In this document: piece after piece, positions 37,701 to 50,689 of the stretch | Layout: every line of letters begins with the position of its first letter | Numbering within the stretch: the stretch's first letter is position 1 | Assembly (NCBI GenBank): GCA_029961685.1 | Contig: JARWKL010000008.1 | Coordinates: 11,255,981 to 11,319,980, forward strand | From: Aristolochia californica | Taxonomy: Eukaryota; Streptophyta; Magnoliopsida; Piperales; Aristolochiaceae | Length of the DNA: 64,000 nt | Reading direction: 5' to 3' | The notes under the pieces: generated by a model | What the model saw: the letters and a program-made list of their open reading frames with translations, nothing else | Told to the model about the DNA's origin: nothing | Database searches by the model: none | Made by a program: the position numbers and the translations under genes

Positions 37701-40700
37701 GTTGGGAAAAAAGTGGGAGGCGGCGATTTTTAACTCAGTGTTCACTCCCAACCCATAAGTCATTTCTTAAAAAAATAGTGCCCATTATGTATGATTGACA
37801 GATAAAATACTTTACAATCATCAATGATTGTTAAGTCAGCTTTTTTGTAAATGGGCAAAATAATGGCTTGTTTTGCTCTAGTAAATATCCCACCGCATGT
37901 TCACTTGAGAATTTATTTAATGAGGTTTTGATCCATAGGTAATTTTCATCTTTAACAAGTTTGAAGCATGCATATCCATATTTAAAACATGTGTAGGATC
38001 AATTTAGAAAATATCTTTCTTATAAAAAAAACAAAAGCTATTAGGATTGAACTGGTGGAAATTCCCAAACTTAAACATCCAAACTTTTGTGTTCATTTGT
38101 GGTGTGTGAATAAATTTTCTTTACTTAAATTTGTTGTTGTTTAAAATTCTTTTCATACATAAACTCTAAAATTTTCATTTTGTTGTGATCATTTTACCTT
38201 CTTATCTTTTTGATTAGGAGACAGAGGGAAGAAGTGAAAACTGAAGTTTAGATTTAAGAAAAAAGTTTACATCTGAAATGGAAATTCACAAATGTAGAGA
38301 GAGATAATTCCAAAAAGTGTCTATAATTTTAGTGTTGTAAACTCTTTCTAGTTTTTATATAATAGGTTTTGCAACCGTCGGGGAAAAAGGGGGAGGCAGG
38401 GGATTTTTAACTCAGTGTTCACTCCCAACCCATAAGTCATTTCTTCAAAAAATATCGCCCATTTACAATCATCAATGATTGACAGATAGAACACTTTACA
38501 ATCATCAATGATTGTCAAGTCAGCTTTTTATGTAAATGGGCAAAATCATGGTATGTTTGGCTCTGGTAAATATCCCACCGCACGTTCACTTGAGAATTTA
38601 TTTAATGAGGTTTCGATCCATAGGTCATTTGCATCTTTAACATGTTTCAAGCATGCATATCCATATTTAAAACATTTTTAGGATCAATTTAGAAAATCTC
38701 TTTCTTGTAAAAATTCCAAGCTATTAAGATTGAACTGTGGAATTTCCCAAACTCTGACATCAAAATTTTTTTATTCATTTCTGGTGTGTGAATAAATTTT
38801 CTCTACATAGATTTTTTGTTGCTTTAATTTTTTTGCATACATAAACTCTAAAATTTTCTTGTTGTTGTGATTTATTTCCCTTCTTACCTTTTTGTTTACG
38901 AGAAAGAGGGAAAAAGTGACAAGTCAAGTTTTGATTTAAAAAAAACATCTTCATTTAAAATGGAAAGGCACAAATGTAGAGAGAGATAGTTCCAAAAAGG
39001 GTCTATAAATTTTAGGGATTGTAAACTCTTTCAAATTTTTATATATAAGGTTTTGCAGTCGTCGAGAAAAAAGTGGGAGGCGGAGGATTTTTAACTGAGT
39101 GTGGGCTCCCAGCCCGTAAGTCATTTCTTAGAAAAATATCGCCTGTTACAATTGATTGATCGATAAATCACTTTACAATCATCAATGATTGTTAGGTCAG
39201 CTTTTTTGTAAATGGGCAAAATAATGGCTTGTTTGGCTTGGGTAAATAACCCACCGCACGTTCACTTAATGAGGTTTGGATCCATAAGTCATTTGCATGT
39301 TTAACATGTTTCTAGCATGCATATCTATATTTAAAACTTGTGTAGGATCAATTTAGAAAATCTCTTTCTAGTAAAAATTCCTAGGTATTAGGGTTGAATA
39401 GGTGAAATTTCCCAATCTTGGACTTCAAAACTTTTGTGTTCTTATGTGGTGTGTGAGTAAATTTTGCTTTACTTACATTTGTTGTTGTTTTAAATTTTTT
39501 GCATCCACAAACTCTAAAATTTTCATTTTGTTGTGATCTATTTCCCTTCTTATCTTTTTGTTTTCGAGATAGCGGGAAAAAGTGAAAACTCAAGTTTTGA
39601 TTTAAGAAAAAAGAATACATATAAAATGGAAATGAACAAATGTGGAGAGAGATAATTTCAAAAAGTGTCTGTACTTTTTGTGGATTGTAAACTCTTTCTT
39701 GTTTATATATATTAGGTTTTGAAATCGTCGGGAAAAAAGGTGGAAGCGGGGGATTTTTAACTGAGTGTTCACTCCAAAGCCATAAGTTATTTCTTTCAAA
39801 CATATAGCCTGTTACGCATGGTTGACCGATGTATTTCTTTACAAACATTAATGATTGTTGGGTCAGCTTTTTGGTAAATGGGCAAAGTAATGGCATGTTT
39901 GTCTCAGTTAAATATCCCACCGCACGTTCACTTGAGAATATATTTAATAAGGTTTGGATCCATAGTTCATTTGCATCTTTAACATGTTTCAAGCATGCAT
40001 ATCCATATTTAAAACTTGTATAGGATCAATTTAAAAAATCTCTTTCTTATATAAATTCCAAGCTATTAAGGTTGAACTGGTGGAATTTCGCAAACGTGGA
40101 CAGCAAAACTTTTGTGTTCTTTTGTGGTGTGTGAATAAATTTTCTTTACTTACATTTGTTGTTTTTTAAAATTTTTTGCATACATAAAGCCTAAAATTTT
40201 CATTTTGTTGTGATCTATTAGCCTTCTTATTTTTTTGTTTACGAGATAGAGGGAAAAAGTTAAAAATCAAGTTTTGATTGAAGATAAAAGTATACATCTA
40301 AATTGAAAATGCACAAATGTAGAGAGAGATAATTCCAAAAAGTGTCTATAATTTTTTGGGATTGTAAACTCTTTCTAGTTTTTATATATTAGGTTTTGCA
40401 ATCATCAGGAAAAAAGGGGGACGCGGGGGATTATTAACTATGTGTTCACTCCCAACCCATACGTCATTTCGTAAAAAAATATAGCCCGTTACGCATCATT
40501 GACCTATAAATCACTTTACAATTATCAATGAATGTTAAGTTAACTTTTTTGTAAATGGGCAAAATAATGGATTGTTTGGCTTGGGTAAATCCCACGGCAC
40601 GTTTAATTGAGAATTTATTTAGTGAGGTTTGGATCCATAGGTCATTTCCATCTTTAACATGTTTCAAGCATGCATATCCATATTTAAAGCATGTGTAGGA

Positions 40701-43700
40701 TTAATTTAGAAAATGTCTTTCTTATTAAAATTCATACCTATTAGGTTTGAACTGGTGGAATTTCCAAAACTTGGACATCAATACTTTTGTGTTCATTTGA
40801 GGTGTGTTAATAAATTTTCTTTACTTACATTTGTTTTTGTCTAAAATTCTTTTTATACATAAACTCTAAAATTTTCCTTTTGTGGTGATCTATTTGCCTT
40901 CATATCTTTATGTTTATGAGATAGAGGGCAAAAGTGAAAACTCAAGTTTTGATTTAAGAAAAAAGTATACAACTAAAATGGAAATGCACAAATATAGAGA
41001 GAGATAATTCCAAAAAGTGTGTGTAATTTTTAGGGATTGTTAACTCTTTCTAGTTTTTATATATTAGGTTTTGCAATAGTCAGGAAAAAAGGGGGAAGCT
41101 GGGGATTTTTAACTGAGTGTTCAGTCCCAACCCTTATGTCATTTCTTACAAAAAATATAGTGCATTACGCATGATTGACCGATAAATCACTTTACAATCA
41201 TCAATGATTTTAGGTCAGCTTTTTTGTAAATGGTCAAAATAACGGCTTGTTTGGCTCGGGTCAATATCCCACCGCACGTTCATTTGAGAATTTATTTAAC
41301 GAGGTTTGGAACCATAGATCATTTGCTTCTTTAACATGTTTGAAGAATGCATATCTATATTTAAAACATGTGTAAGATAAATTTAGAAAATTTCTTTCTT
41401 ATTAAAATTCCAAGCTATTAGGGTGGAATTTGTGGAATTTCCCAAAATTGGACATTAAAACTTTTGTGTTCGTTTGTCATGTGTGAATAAATTTACTTTA
41501 CTTACATTTGTCATTGTTTTAAATTTTTTGCATACATAAACTCTAAAATTTTCGTTTTGTAGTGATCTATTTGCCTTTTATCTTTTTGTTTAAGAGATAG
41601 AGGGAAAAATTTAAAACTCAAGTTTTGATTTAAGAAAAAAGTATACATCTAAAATGGACAAATGTAGAGAGAGATAATTTCAAAAAGTGTCTCTAAGTTT
41701 TTATGGATTTTAAACTCTTTCTAATTTTTTTATATTAGGTTTTGCAATCGTTGGGAAAAAAGGGGGAGCGGGGGATTTTTAACTGAGTTTTCACTCCCAA
41801 CCCATAAGTCATTTCTTACAAAAATATAGCCAGTTACGCATCATTGACCAATAAATCACTTTACAATCATCAATGATATGGAAGTCCGTTTTTTTTTAAA
41901 TGAGCAAAATAAAGGTTTGTTTGGCTTGGGAAAAATACCACTGCACGTTCACTTGAGAATTTATTTAATGATGTTTCGATTCATAGGTCATTTGCATCTT
42001 TAACATGTTTCAAGCATGCATATCCATATTTAAAACATGTGTAGGATCAATTTAGAAAATTTCTTTCTTATAAAATTTCCAAGCTATTAGGGTTGAACTG
42101 GTGGAATTTTCCAAACTTGGACATCAAAACTTTTGTGTTCATTTGTGGTGTGTGAATAAATTTTCTTTACTTACATTTGTCATTGTTTTAAATTTTTTGA
42201 TTACATAAACACTAAAATTTTCATTTTGTTGTGATCTATTTGCCGTCCTTTCTTTTTCATTACGAGATTGAGTGAAAAAAGTGAAAACTCAAGTGTTGAT
42301 TGAAGAAAAAAATATACATCTAAACTGGAAATGCACAAATGTAGAGAGAGATAATTTTAAAAAGTGTCTGGAATTTTTAGTGATTGTAAACTCTTTCTTT
42401 TTTTTTATATATTTGGTTTTGCAATCGTCGGGTAAAAAGGGGGAGGTGGGGATTTTTAACGGAGTGTTCACTCCCAACCCATAAGTCATTTCTTACAAAA
42501 ATATAGCCCTCTATGTATGATTGGCCGATAAATCACTTTACAATCATCAATGACTGTTAGCTCAGCTTTTTGTTAATAGGGGAAAATAATGAATTGTTTG
42601 GCTTTGGAAAATATCCCACCAGAAGTTCACTTGAAAATTTATTTAATGAGGTTTGGATCCATAGGTCATTTGCAAATTTAACATGTTTCAAGCATGCATA
42701 TCCATTTATAAAACATGTGTAGGATCAATTTAGAAAGTCTCTTTCTTATAAAAACTCCAAACTATTAGGGTTGAACTGGTGGAATTTCCCAAACTTGGAC
42801 ATCAAAACTTTTGTGTTCATTTGTGGTGTATGAATAAGTTTTCTTTACATACATTTGTTGTTGGTTTAAATTTTTTGAAAATTTTTATTTTGTTGTGATC
42901 TATTTGCCTTCTTATCTTTTTGTTTACAAGATACAGGGAAAAATTGAAAAATCAAGTTTTTATTTAAGAAAAAAGTATACAACTGAAATGAAAATGCACA
43001 AATGTCGAGAGAGATAATTCAAAAAAGTGTCTGTATTTTTTAAGGATTGTAAACTCTTTCTAGTTTTTATATATTAGGTTTTGCTATCGTCAGGAAAAAA
43101 AAGGGAGGCGGGGGATTTTTAACTAAGTGTTCACTCCCAACCCATAAATCATTTCTTACAAAAATATTGCCCATTACGCATGATTGACCGATAAAACACT
43201 TTACAATCATCAATGATTTTTAAGTAAGCTTTTTTTGTAAATAGGTAGAAAAATGGCTTTTTTGGCTCAGGTAAATATCCCAACGCATGTTCACTTGAGA
43301 AATTATTTAATGAGGTTTCGATCCAAAGGTCATTTGCATCTTTAACATATTTCAAGCATGCATATCCATATTTAAAACATGTGTAGGATCAATTTAGAAA
43401 ATTTCTTTCTTATAAAAACTCCAAGCTATTAGGGTTGAATTGCGGAATTTCCTAAACTTGGATATCAAAACTTTTGTGTTCAATTGTCGTGTGTGAATAA
43501 ATTTTCTTTACTTACATTTTTTGTTGTTTTAAATGTTTTGCATACATAAACTCTAAAATTTTCGTTTTGTTCTTATCTATTTGCCTTCCTATGTTTTTCA
43601 TTACGAGATTGAGTGAAAAAGTGAAAACTCGAGTTTTGATTGAAGAAAAAAGTATACATCTAAAATGGAAATGCACAAATGTTGAGAGAGATAATTCTAA

Positions 43701-46700
43701 AAAGTGTATGTTATTTTTAGGGATTGTAAACTCATTCTAGTGTTTATACATTTGGTTTTGAAATCATCGGGAAAAAAGGGGGAAGTGGGGGATTTTTAAC
43801 TGAGTGTTCACTCCCAACCCATAAGTCATTTCTTTCAAAAATATAGCTCGCCATGCATGATAGACCGATAAATCACTTTACAATCATCAATGATTGTTAG
43901 GTCAGCTTTTTGTTCAATGGAGAAAATAATGGCTTGTTTGGCTCGGGTAAATAATCCATCACACGTTCAATTGAGAATATATTTAATGAGGCTTGGATCC
44001 ATAGGTCATTTCCATCTTTAACATGTTTCAAGCATGCATATCAATTTTTAAAACATGTGTAGGATCAATTTAGAAAACTCTTCCTTATAAAAATTTCAAG
44101 CTATTAAGGTTGAACTGGTGGAATTTCCCAAACGTGGACATCAAAACTTTCGTGTTCATTTGTGGTGTGTGAATAAATTTTCTTCACTTACATTGTTTGC
44201 TGTTTTAAATTTTTTGCATTCATAAACTCTAAAATTTTCTTTTTGTTGTAATCTATTTGCCTTGTTAATTTTTTGTTATGAGATAGAGGGAAAAAGTGAA
44301 AACTCAAGTTTTGATTTAAGAAAAAAGTATACATCTAAAATAGAAATGCACAAATGTAGAGAGAGATAATTCCAAAAAGTGTCTGTAATTTTTAGGGATT
44401 GTAAACTATTTCTAGTTTTTGTGTATTAGGTTTTTCAATCATCAGGAAAAAGGAGGAGGCGGAAGATTTTTAACTGAGTCTTCACTCCACCCCCATAAGT
44501 CATTTTTTAAAAAAATATAGCCCGTTCGATGATTGACCGATAAATCACTTTACAATCATCAATGATTGTTATTTCAGCTTTTTTGTAAATGGGCAAAATA
44601 ATGGCTTGTTTGGCTCGGATAAATATCCCACTGCACGTTGACTTGAAAATTTATTTAAGAAGGTTTTGATCCATAGGTCATTTGCATCTTTAACATGTTT
44701 CAAGCATGCATATCCATATTTAAAACATGGGTAGGATCAATTTAGAAAATCTCTTTCTTATAAAAATTCAAAGCTATTAGGGTTGAACTGGTGGAATTTC
44801 CCAAATTTGGACAACAAAACTTTTATGCTCATTTGTGGTGTGTGAATAAATTTTCTTTATTTACATTTGTTGTTGTTTAAAATTCCCTTCATACGTAAAC
44901 TCTAAAATTTTTGTTTTGTTTTGATCTATTTGGCTTCCTATCTTTTTTTTTTTTACGAGATAGAGGGAAAAAGTAAAAACTCAAGTTTTGATTTAAGAAA
45001 AATGTATACATCTAACGTGGCAATGATCAAATGTAGAGAGTGATAATTCCAAAAAGTGTCTGTAATTTTTAGAGATTGTAAACTCGTTCTTGTTTTTATA
45101 TTTTAGGTTTTGTAGTCGTCAAAAAAAGAGTGGGAGGCGGGGGATTTTTAACTGAGTGTTCACACCCAACCCATTAGTCATTTTCTTACAAAAATATAGC
45201 CTGTTACTCATGATAAATCAGTTTACAATCATCAATGATTGTTAAGTCAGTTTTTTTTGTAAATGGGCAAAATAATGGCTTGTTTGGCTCGGGTAAATAT
45301 ACCACCGCAAATTCACTTGAGAATTTATTTAATGAGGTTTCAATCCATAGGTCATTTGCGTCTTTAAGATGTTTCAAGCACGCATATCCATATTTAAAAC
45401 ATGTGTAAGATCAATTTAGAAAATCTCTTTCTTATAACAATTCTTAGCTATTAGGGTTAAATTGGTGGAATTTCCCAAACTTGGGCATCAAAACTTTTGT
45501 GTTCATTTGTGGTGTGTGAATAAATTTTCTTTCCTTACATTTGTTGTTGTTTTAAATTTTTTGCATACTTAAAGTCTATAATATTCGTTTTGTTGTGATC
45601 TACTTGCCTTCTTATCTTTTTGTTTACAAGATAGAGGGAAAAAGTGAAAACTAAAGTTTTGATTTAAGAAAAAAGTATATATCTAAAATGGAAATGGACC
45701 AATGTAGAGAGATATAATTCCAAAAAGTGATGTAATTTTTAGGGATTGTAAACTCTTTCTAGTTTTTATATATTAGGTTTTGCAATAATCGGGAAAAAAG
45801 GGGGTGGCGGGGAATTTTTAACTGAGTGTTCACTCCCTACCCATAAGTCATTTCTCACAAAAATATTTCCCATTACGCATGATTGAATGATAAAACACAT
45901 TATTGTCGTCAATGATTGTTAAGTTACCCTTTTTGTAAATAGGCAAAATAATGCCTTTTTGGCTCTGGTAAATATCCCACCGCACGTTCACTTGAGAATT
46001 TATTTAATGAGGTTTGGATCCATAGGTCATTTTCACCTTTAACATGTTTCAAGCATGCATATCCATTTTTAAAACATGTGTAGGATCAATTTAGAATATC
46101 TCTTTCTTGTAAAAATTCCAAGTTATTAGGGTTGAACTTCTAAAATTTCCCAAACTTGGACATCTAAACTTTTCTTTTCTTTTTGTGGTGTGTGAATAAA
46201 TTTTCTTTACTTACATTTGTTGTTGTTTTGATTTTATTTCATACATAAACTCTAAATTTTTTTTTTGTTGTGATCTTTTTACCTTCTTATCTTTTAGATT
46301 ACGATAAAGAGCGAAAAAGTGAAAACTCAAGTTTTGATTTAAGAAAAAAGTATACATCTAAAATGGAAATGCACAAATTTAGAGAGAGATAATTCCACAA
46401 TGTGTATGTAATTTTTAGGGTTGTAAACATTTTCTAGTTTTTATATATTAGGTTTTGCAATCGTCGGGAAAAAAGGGGGAGGCGGGTGATTTTTAACTAA
46501 GAGTTCACTCCCTACCCATAAGTCATTTCTTACAAAAATATTGCCCATTACGCATGATTGACTGATAAACCACTTTACAATCATCAATGATTGTTAAGTT
46601 AGCTTTTTTGTAAATGGGAAAATAATGGCTTGTTTGGCTCTGGTAAATATCCCACAGCACATTCACTTGAGAATTTAATTAATGAGGTTTGGATCCATAG

Positions 46701-49700
46701 GTCATTTGCATATTTAACATGTTTCAAGCATGCATATCCATATTTAAAACATTTGTAGGATTAATTTAGAAAATCTCTTTCTTGTAAAAATTCCAAGCTA
46801 TCAAAAGTTTTGTGTTCATTTGTGGTGTGTGAATAAATTTTCTTTACTTAAATTTTTTGCTTCTTTAAATTTTTTGCATACATAAACTCTAAAAATTTTG
46901 TTTTGTTATGATCTATTTGCCTTCTTATCTTTTTATTTACGAGAAAGAGGGAAAAAGTGAAAATTGAAGTTTTAATTTAAGAAAAAAGTATACAATTAAA
47001 ATGGAAATGCACAAATGTAGAGGGAGATAGTTCCAAAAAGTGTCTATAATTTTTAGGGATTGTAAACTCTTTCTAATTTTTATATATTAGGTTTTACAGT
47101 CGTTGGGAAAAAAGGGGGATGCAGGGGATTTTTAACATAGTGTGGACTCCCAACCCATAAGTCATTTCTTACAAAAATATTGCCCGTTATGGAAGATTGA
47201 CCGATAAATAACTTTACAATCATCAATGACTTGTTAGGTCAGCTTTTTTGTAAATGGGCAAAATAATGGCTTGTTTGGCTCGGGTAAATATCTCACCCCA
47301 CGTTCGCATCATAATTTATTTAATTTGGTTTGGATCCATAGGTCATTTGCATCTTTAACATGTTTCTAGCATGCATATCTATATTTAAAATATGTGTATG
47401 ATCAGTTAAGAAAATCTCTTTCTAATAAAAATTCCTAGCTATTAGGGTTTAACTAGTGTAATTTCCCAAACTTAGACTCCAAATTTTTTTTGTTCATTTG
47501 TGGTGTGTGAGTAAATTTTGCTTTACTTATAGTTGTTGTTGTTTTAAATTTTTTGCATCCGTAAACTCTAAAAGTTTCATTTTCTTGTGATCTATTTCCC
47601 TTCTTATCTTTTTGTTCACGTGATAGAGGGAAAAAGTGAAAACGCAAGTTTTGATTTCAGAAAAAAGTATACATCTAAAATGGAAATGTACAAATGTAGA
47701 GATAGATAATTTCAAGAAGTATCTTTAATTTTTTGGGATTGTAACCTCTTTCTAGTTTTAATTAATATAGTTTTGCAATCGTCGAGTAAAAAAGGGGAGG
47801 TGGGGAATTTTTAACTGAGTGTTCACTCCCAACCCATAAGTCATTTCTTTCAAAAATACAGCTCGTTACGCATGATTGACCGATATATCACTTTATAATC
47901 ATTAATGATTGTTAGGTCAGCTTTTTTGTCAATGAGCAAAATAATGGCTTATTTGGCTCGTGTAAATGTCCCACCGCACGTTCACTTGAGAATATTTTTA
48001 ATGAGGTTTGGATCCATAGTTCATTTGCATCTTTAACATGTCTCAAGCATGCATATCCATATTTAAAACTTGTGTAGGATCAATTTATAAAATCTCTTTC
48101 TTATAAAAATTCCAAGCTATTAAGGTTGAACTGGTGAAATTTCCCAAACGTGGAAAAAACATTTTGTGTTCATTTGTGGTGTGTGAATAAATTTTCTTTA
48201 CTTACATTTGTTGTTGTTTAAACTTTTGTTTTATTTTGATCTATTTGCATTCTGATCTTTTTGTTTTTGAGAAAGAGGGAAAAGTGAAAACTCAAGTTTT
48301 AATTTAAGAAAAAAGTATACATTTAAAATGGAAATGCACAAATGTTGAGAGAGATAGTTCCAAAAAGTGTCTATAATTTTTAGGTTTTACAATCATCGGG
48401 CAAAAAGGGGGAGGCGGTGGATTTTTAACTGAGTGTGGACTCCCAACCCATAAGTCATTTCTTACAAAAATATAGCCTGTTACGGATGATTGACCGATAA
48501 ATCACTTTACAATCTTCAATGATTGTTTGGTCAGGTTTTTTGTAAATGGGCAAAATAATGGCTTGTTTGGCTCGGGTAAATATCCCACCGTAGGTTCACT
48601 TCAGAATTTATTTAATGAGGTTTGGATCCATAGGTCATTTGCATCTTTAACATGTTTCTAGCATGCATATCTATATTTAAAACATGTGTAGGATCAATTA
48701 AGAAAATCTCTTTCTTATAATAATTCCTAGCTATTAGGGTTTAATTGGTGGAATTTCCCAAATTTGGACTCCAAAACTTTTGTATTCATTTGTGGTGTAT
48801 GAGTAAATTTTGCTTTACTTATATTTGTTGTTGTTTTAAATTTTTTGTATCCATAAACTCTAAAATTTTCGTTTTCTTGTGATCTATTTCCCTTCTTATC
48901 TTTTTGTTTACGTGATAGAGGGAAAAAGTGAAAACACAAGTTTTGATTTAAGAAAAAAGTATACATCTAAAATGGAAATGCCCAAATGTAGAGAGAGATA
49001 ATTTCAAAAAGTGTCTTTAATTTTTGGGGATTGTAACCTCTTTCTAGTTTTTATATATATAGTTTTGCAATCGTCGAGAAAAAAAGGGGAGGTGGGGAAT
49101 TTTTAACTGAGTGTTCACTCCCAACCCATAAGTCATTTCTTTCTAAAATATAGCCCGTTACGGAGGATTGACCAATATATCACTTTACAATCAATAATGA
49201 TTGTTAGGTCAGCTTTTTTGTAAATGGGCAAAATAATGGCTCTTTTGGCTCGTGTAAATATCCCATCACACGTTCACTTGAGAATATATTTAATGAGGTT
49301 TGGATCCTTAGGTCATTTTCATCTTTAACATGTCTCAAGTATGCATATTCATATTTAAACTTGTGTAGGATCAATTTAGAAAATATTTTTCTTATAAAAA
49401 TTCCAAGCAATTAAGGTTGAACTGGTGAAATTTCCCAAATGTGGACAACAAAATTTTGTGTTCATTTGTGGTGTGTGAATAAATTTTCTTTACTTACTTT
49501 GTTGTTGTTTAAAATATTTTGCATACATAAAGTCTAAAATTTTCATTTTGTTGTGATCTATTTGTCTTCTTATCTTTTTGTTTACGAGATAGAGGAAAAA
49601 AGTGAAAACTCAATTTTTGATTTAAGATACAAGTATACATCTAAAATGGAAATGCACAAATGTAGAGAGAGATAATTTTAAAAAGTATATGTAATTTTTT

Positions 49701-49747
49701 CTAGTTTTTATATATTAGGTTTCTCTATAGTCAGGAAAAAAGGGGCA

Positions 49748-49778
<31 letters not shown>
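49748..49778 (+). repeat. Poly-G tract (31 G) in a B unit
   Basis: An uninterrupted run of 31 guanines replaces the usual GGGGGAGGCGGGGGA segment of the unit. It lies 16 bases before the 448-bp local duplication. Length may be misassembled. Confidence 0.85.
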
Positions 49779-49779
<1 letters not shown>

Positions 49780-49793
49780 GTTTAGGTGGATTT

Positions 49794-50689
49794 ATAAGTG
49801 AGTGTTCACTCCCGACCCATACGTCATTACATAAAAAAATATAGCCCGTTGCGCATCATTGATCGATAATTCCCTTTACAATCAAGAATGATTGTTCAGT
49901 CAAATTTTTTGTAAATGGGAAAAATAATGGATTGATTGGCTCGGGTAAATCCCGCTGCAAGTTCAGTTGGGAATTAATTTAATGAGGTTTGGATCCATAG
50001 GTCGTTTGCATCCTTAACATGTTACAACCATGCATATCCATATTTAAAACATGTGTAGGATCAATTTAAAAAATATCTTTCTTATTAAAATTCCAAGCTA
50101 TTAGGGTTGAATAGGTGGAATTTCCCAAACTTGGACATCAAAACTTTTGTGTTCATTTGTGGTATGTGAATAAATTTTTTTTTACTTAAATTTTTTTTTG
50201 TCTAAAATTATTTTCATACATAAACTCTAAAATTTTCATACATAAGTGAGTGTTCACTCCCGACCCATACGTCATTTCATAAAAAAATAAAGCCCGTTGC
50301 GCATCATTGACCGATAATTCCCTTTACAATCAAGAATGATTGTTCAATCAACTTTTTTGTAAATGGGAAAAATAATGGATTGATTGGCTTGGGTAAATCC
50401 CGCTGCAAGTTCAGTTGGGAATTAATTTAATGAGGTTTGGATCCATAGGTCGTTTGCATCCTTAACATGTTACAACCATGCATATCCATATTTAAAACAT
50501 GTGTAGGATCAATTTAGAAAATATCTTTCTTATTAAAATTCCAAGCTATTAGGGTTGAATAGGTGGAATTTCCCAAACTTGGACATCAAAACTTTTGTGT
50601 TCATTTGTGGTGTGTGAATAATTTTTTTTTTACTTAAATTGTTTTTTGTCTAAAATTATTTTCATACATAAACTCTAAAATTTTCGTTT
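49794..50689 (+). repeat. Local tandem duplication of a 448-bp partial B unit
   Basis: Copies 49794-50241 and 50242-50689 start at ATAAGTGAGTGTTCACTCCC and share private words such as GACCCATACGTCATT, GTTGCGCATCATTGA and AATCCCGCTGCAAG. By eye about ten positions differ. The joint CATACATAAGTGAG suggests short shared sequence at the breakpoint. Confidence 0.85.

Noticed and set aside
39381..39992. A 203-codon minus-strand open frame in B satellite
   Set aside because: Neighbouring units have the same text broken by stops and indels, and no domain is visible; it is most likely a chance opening in a repeat.
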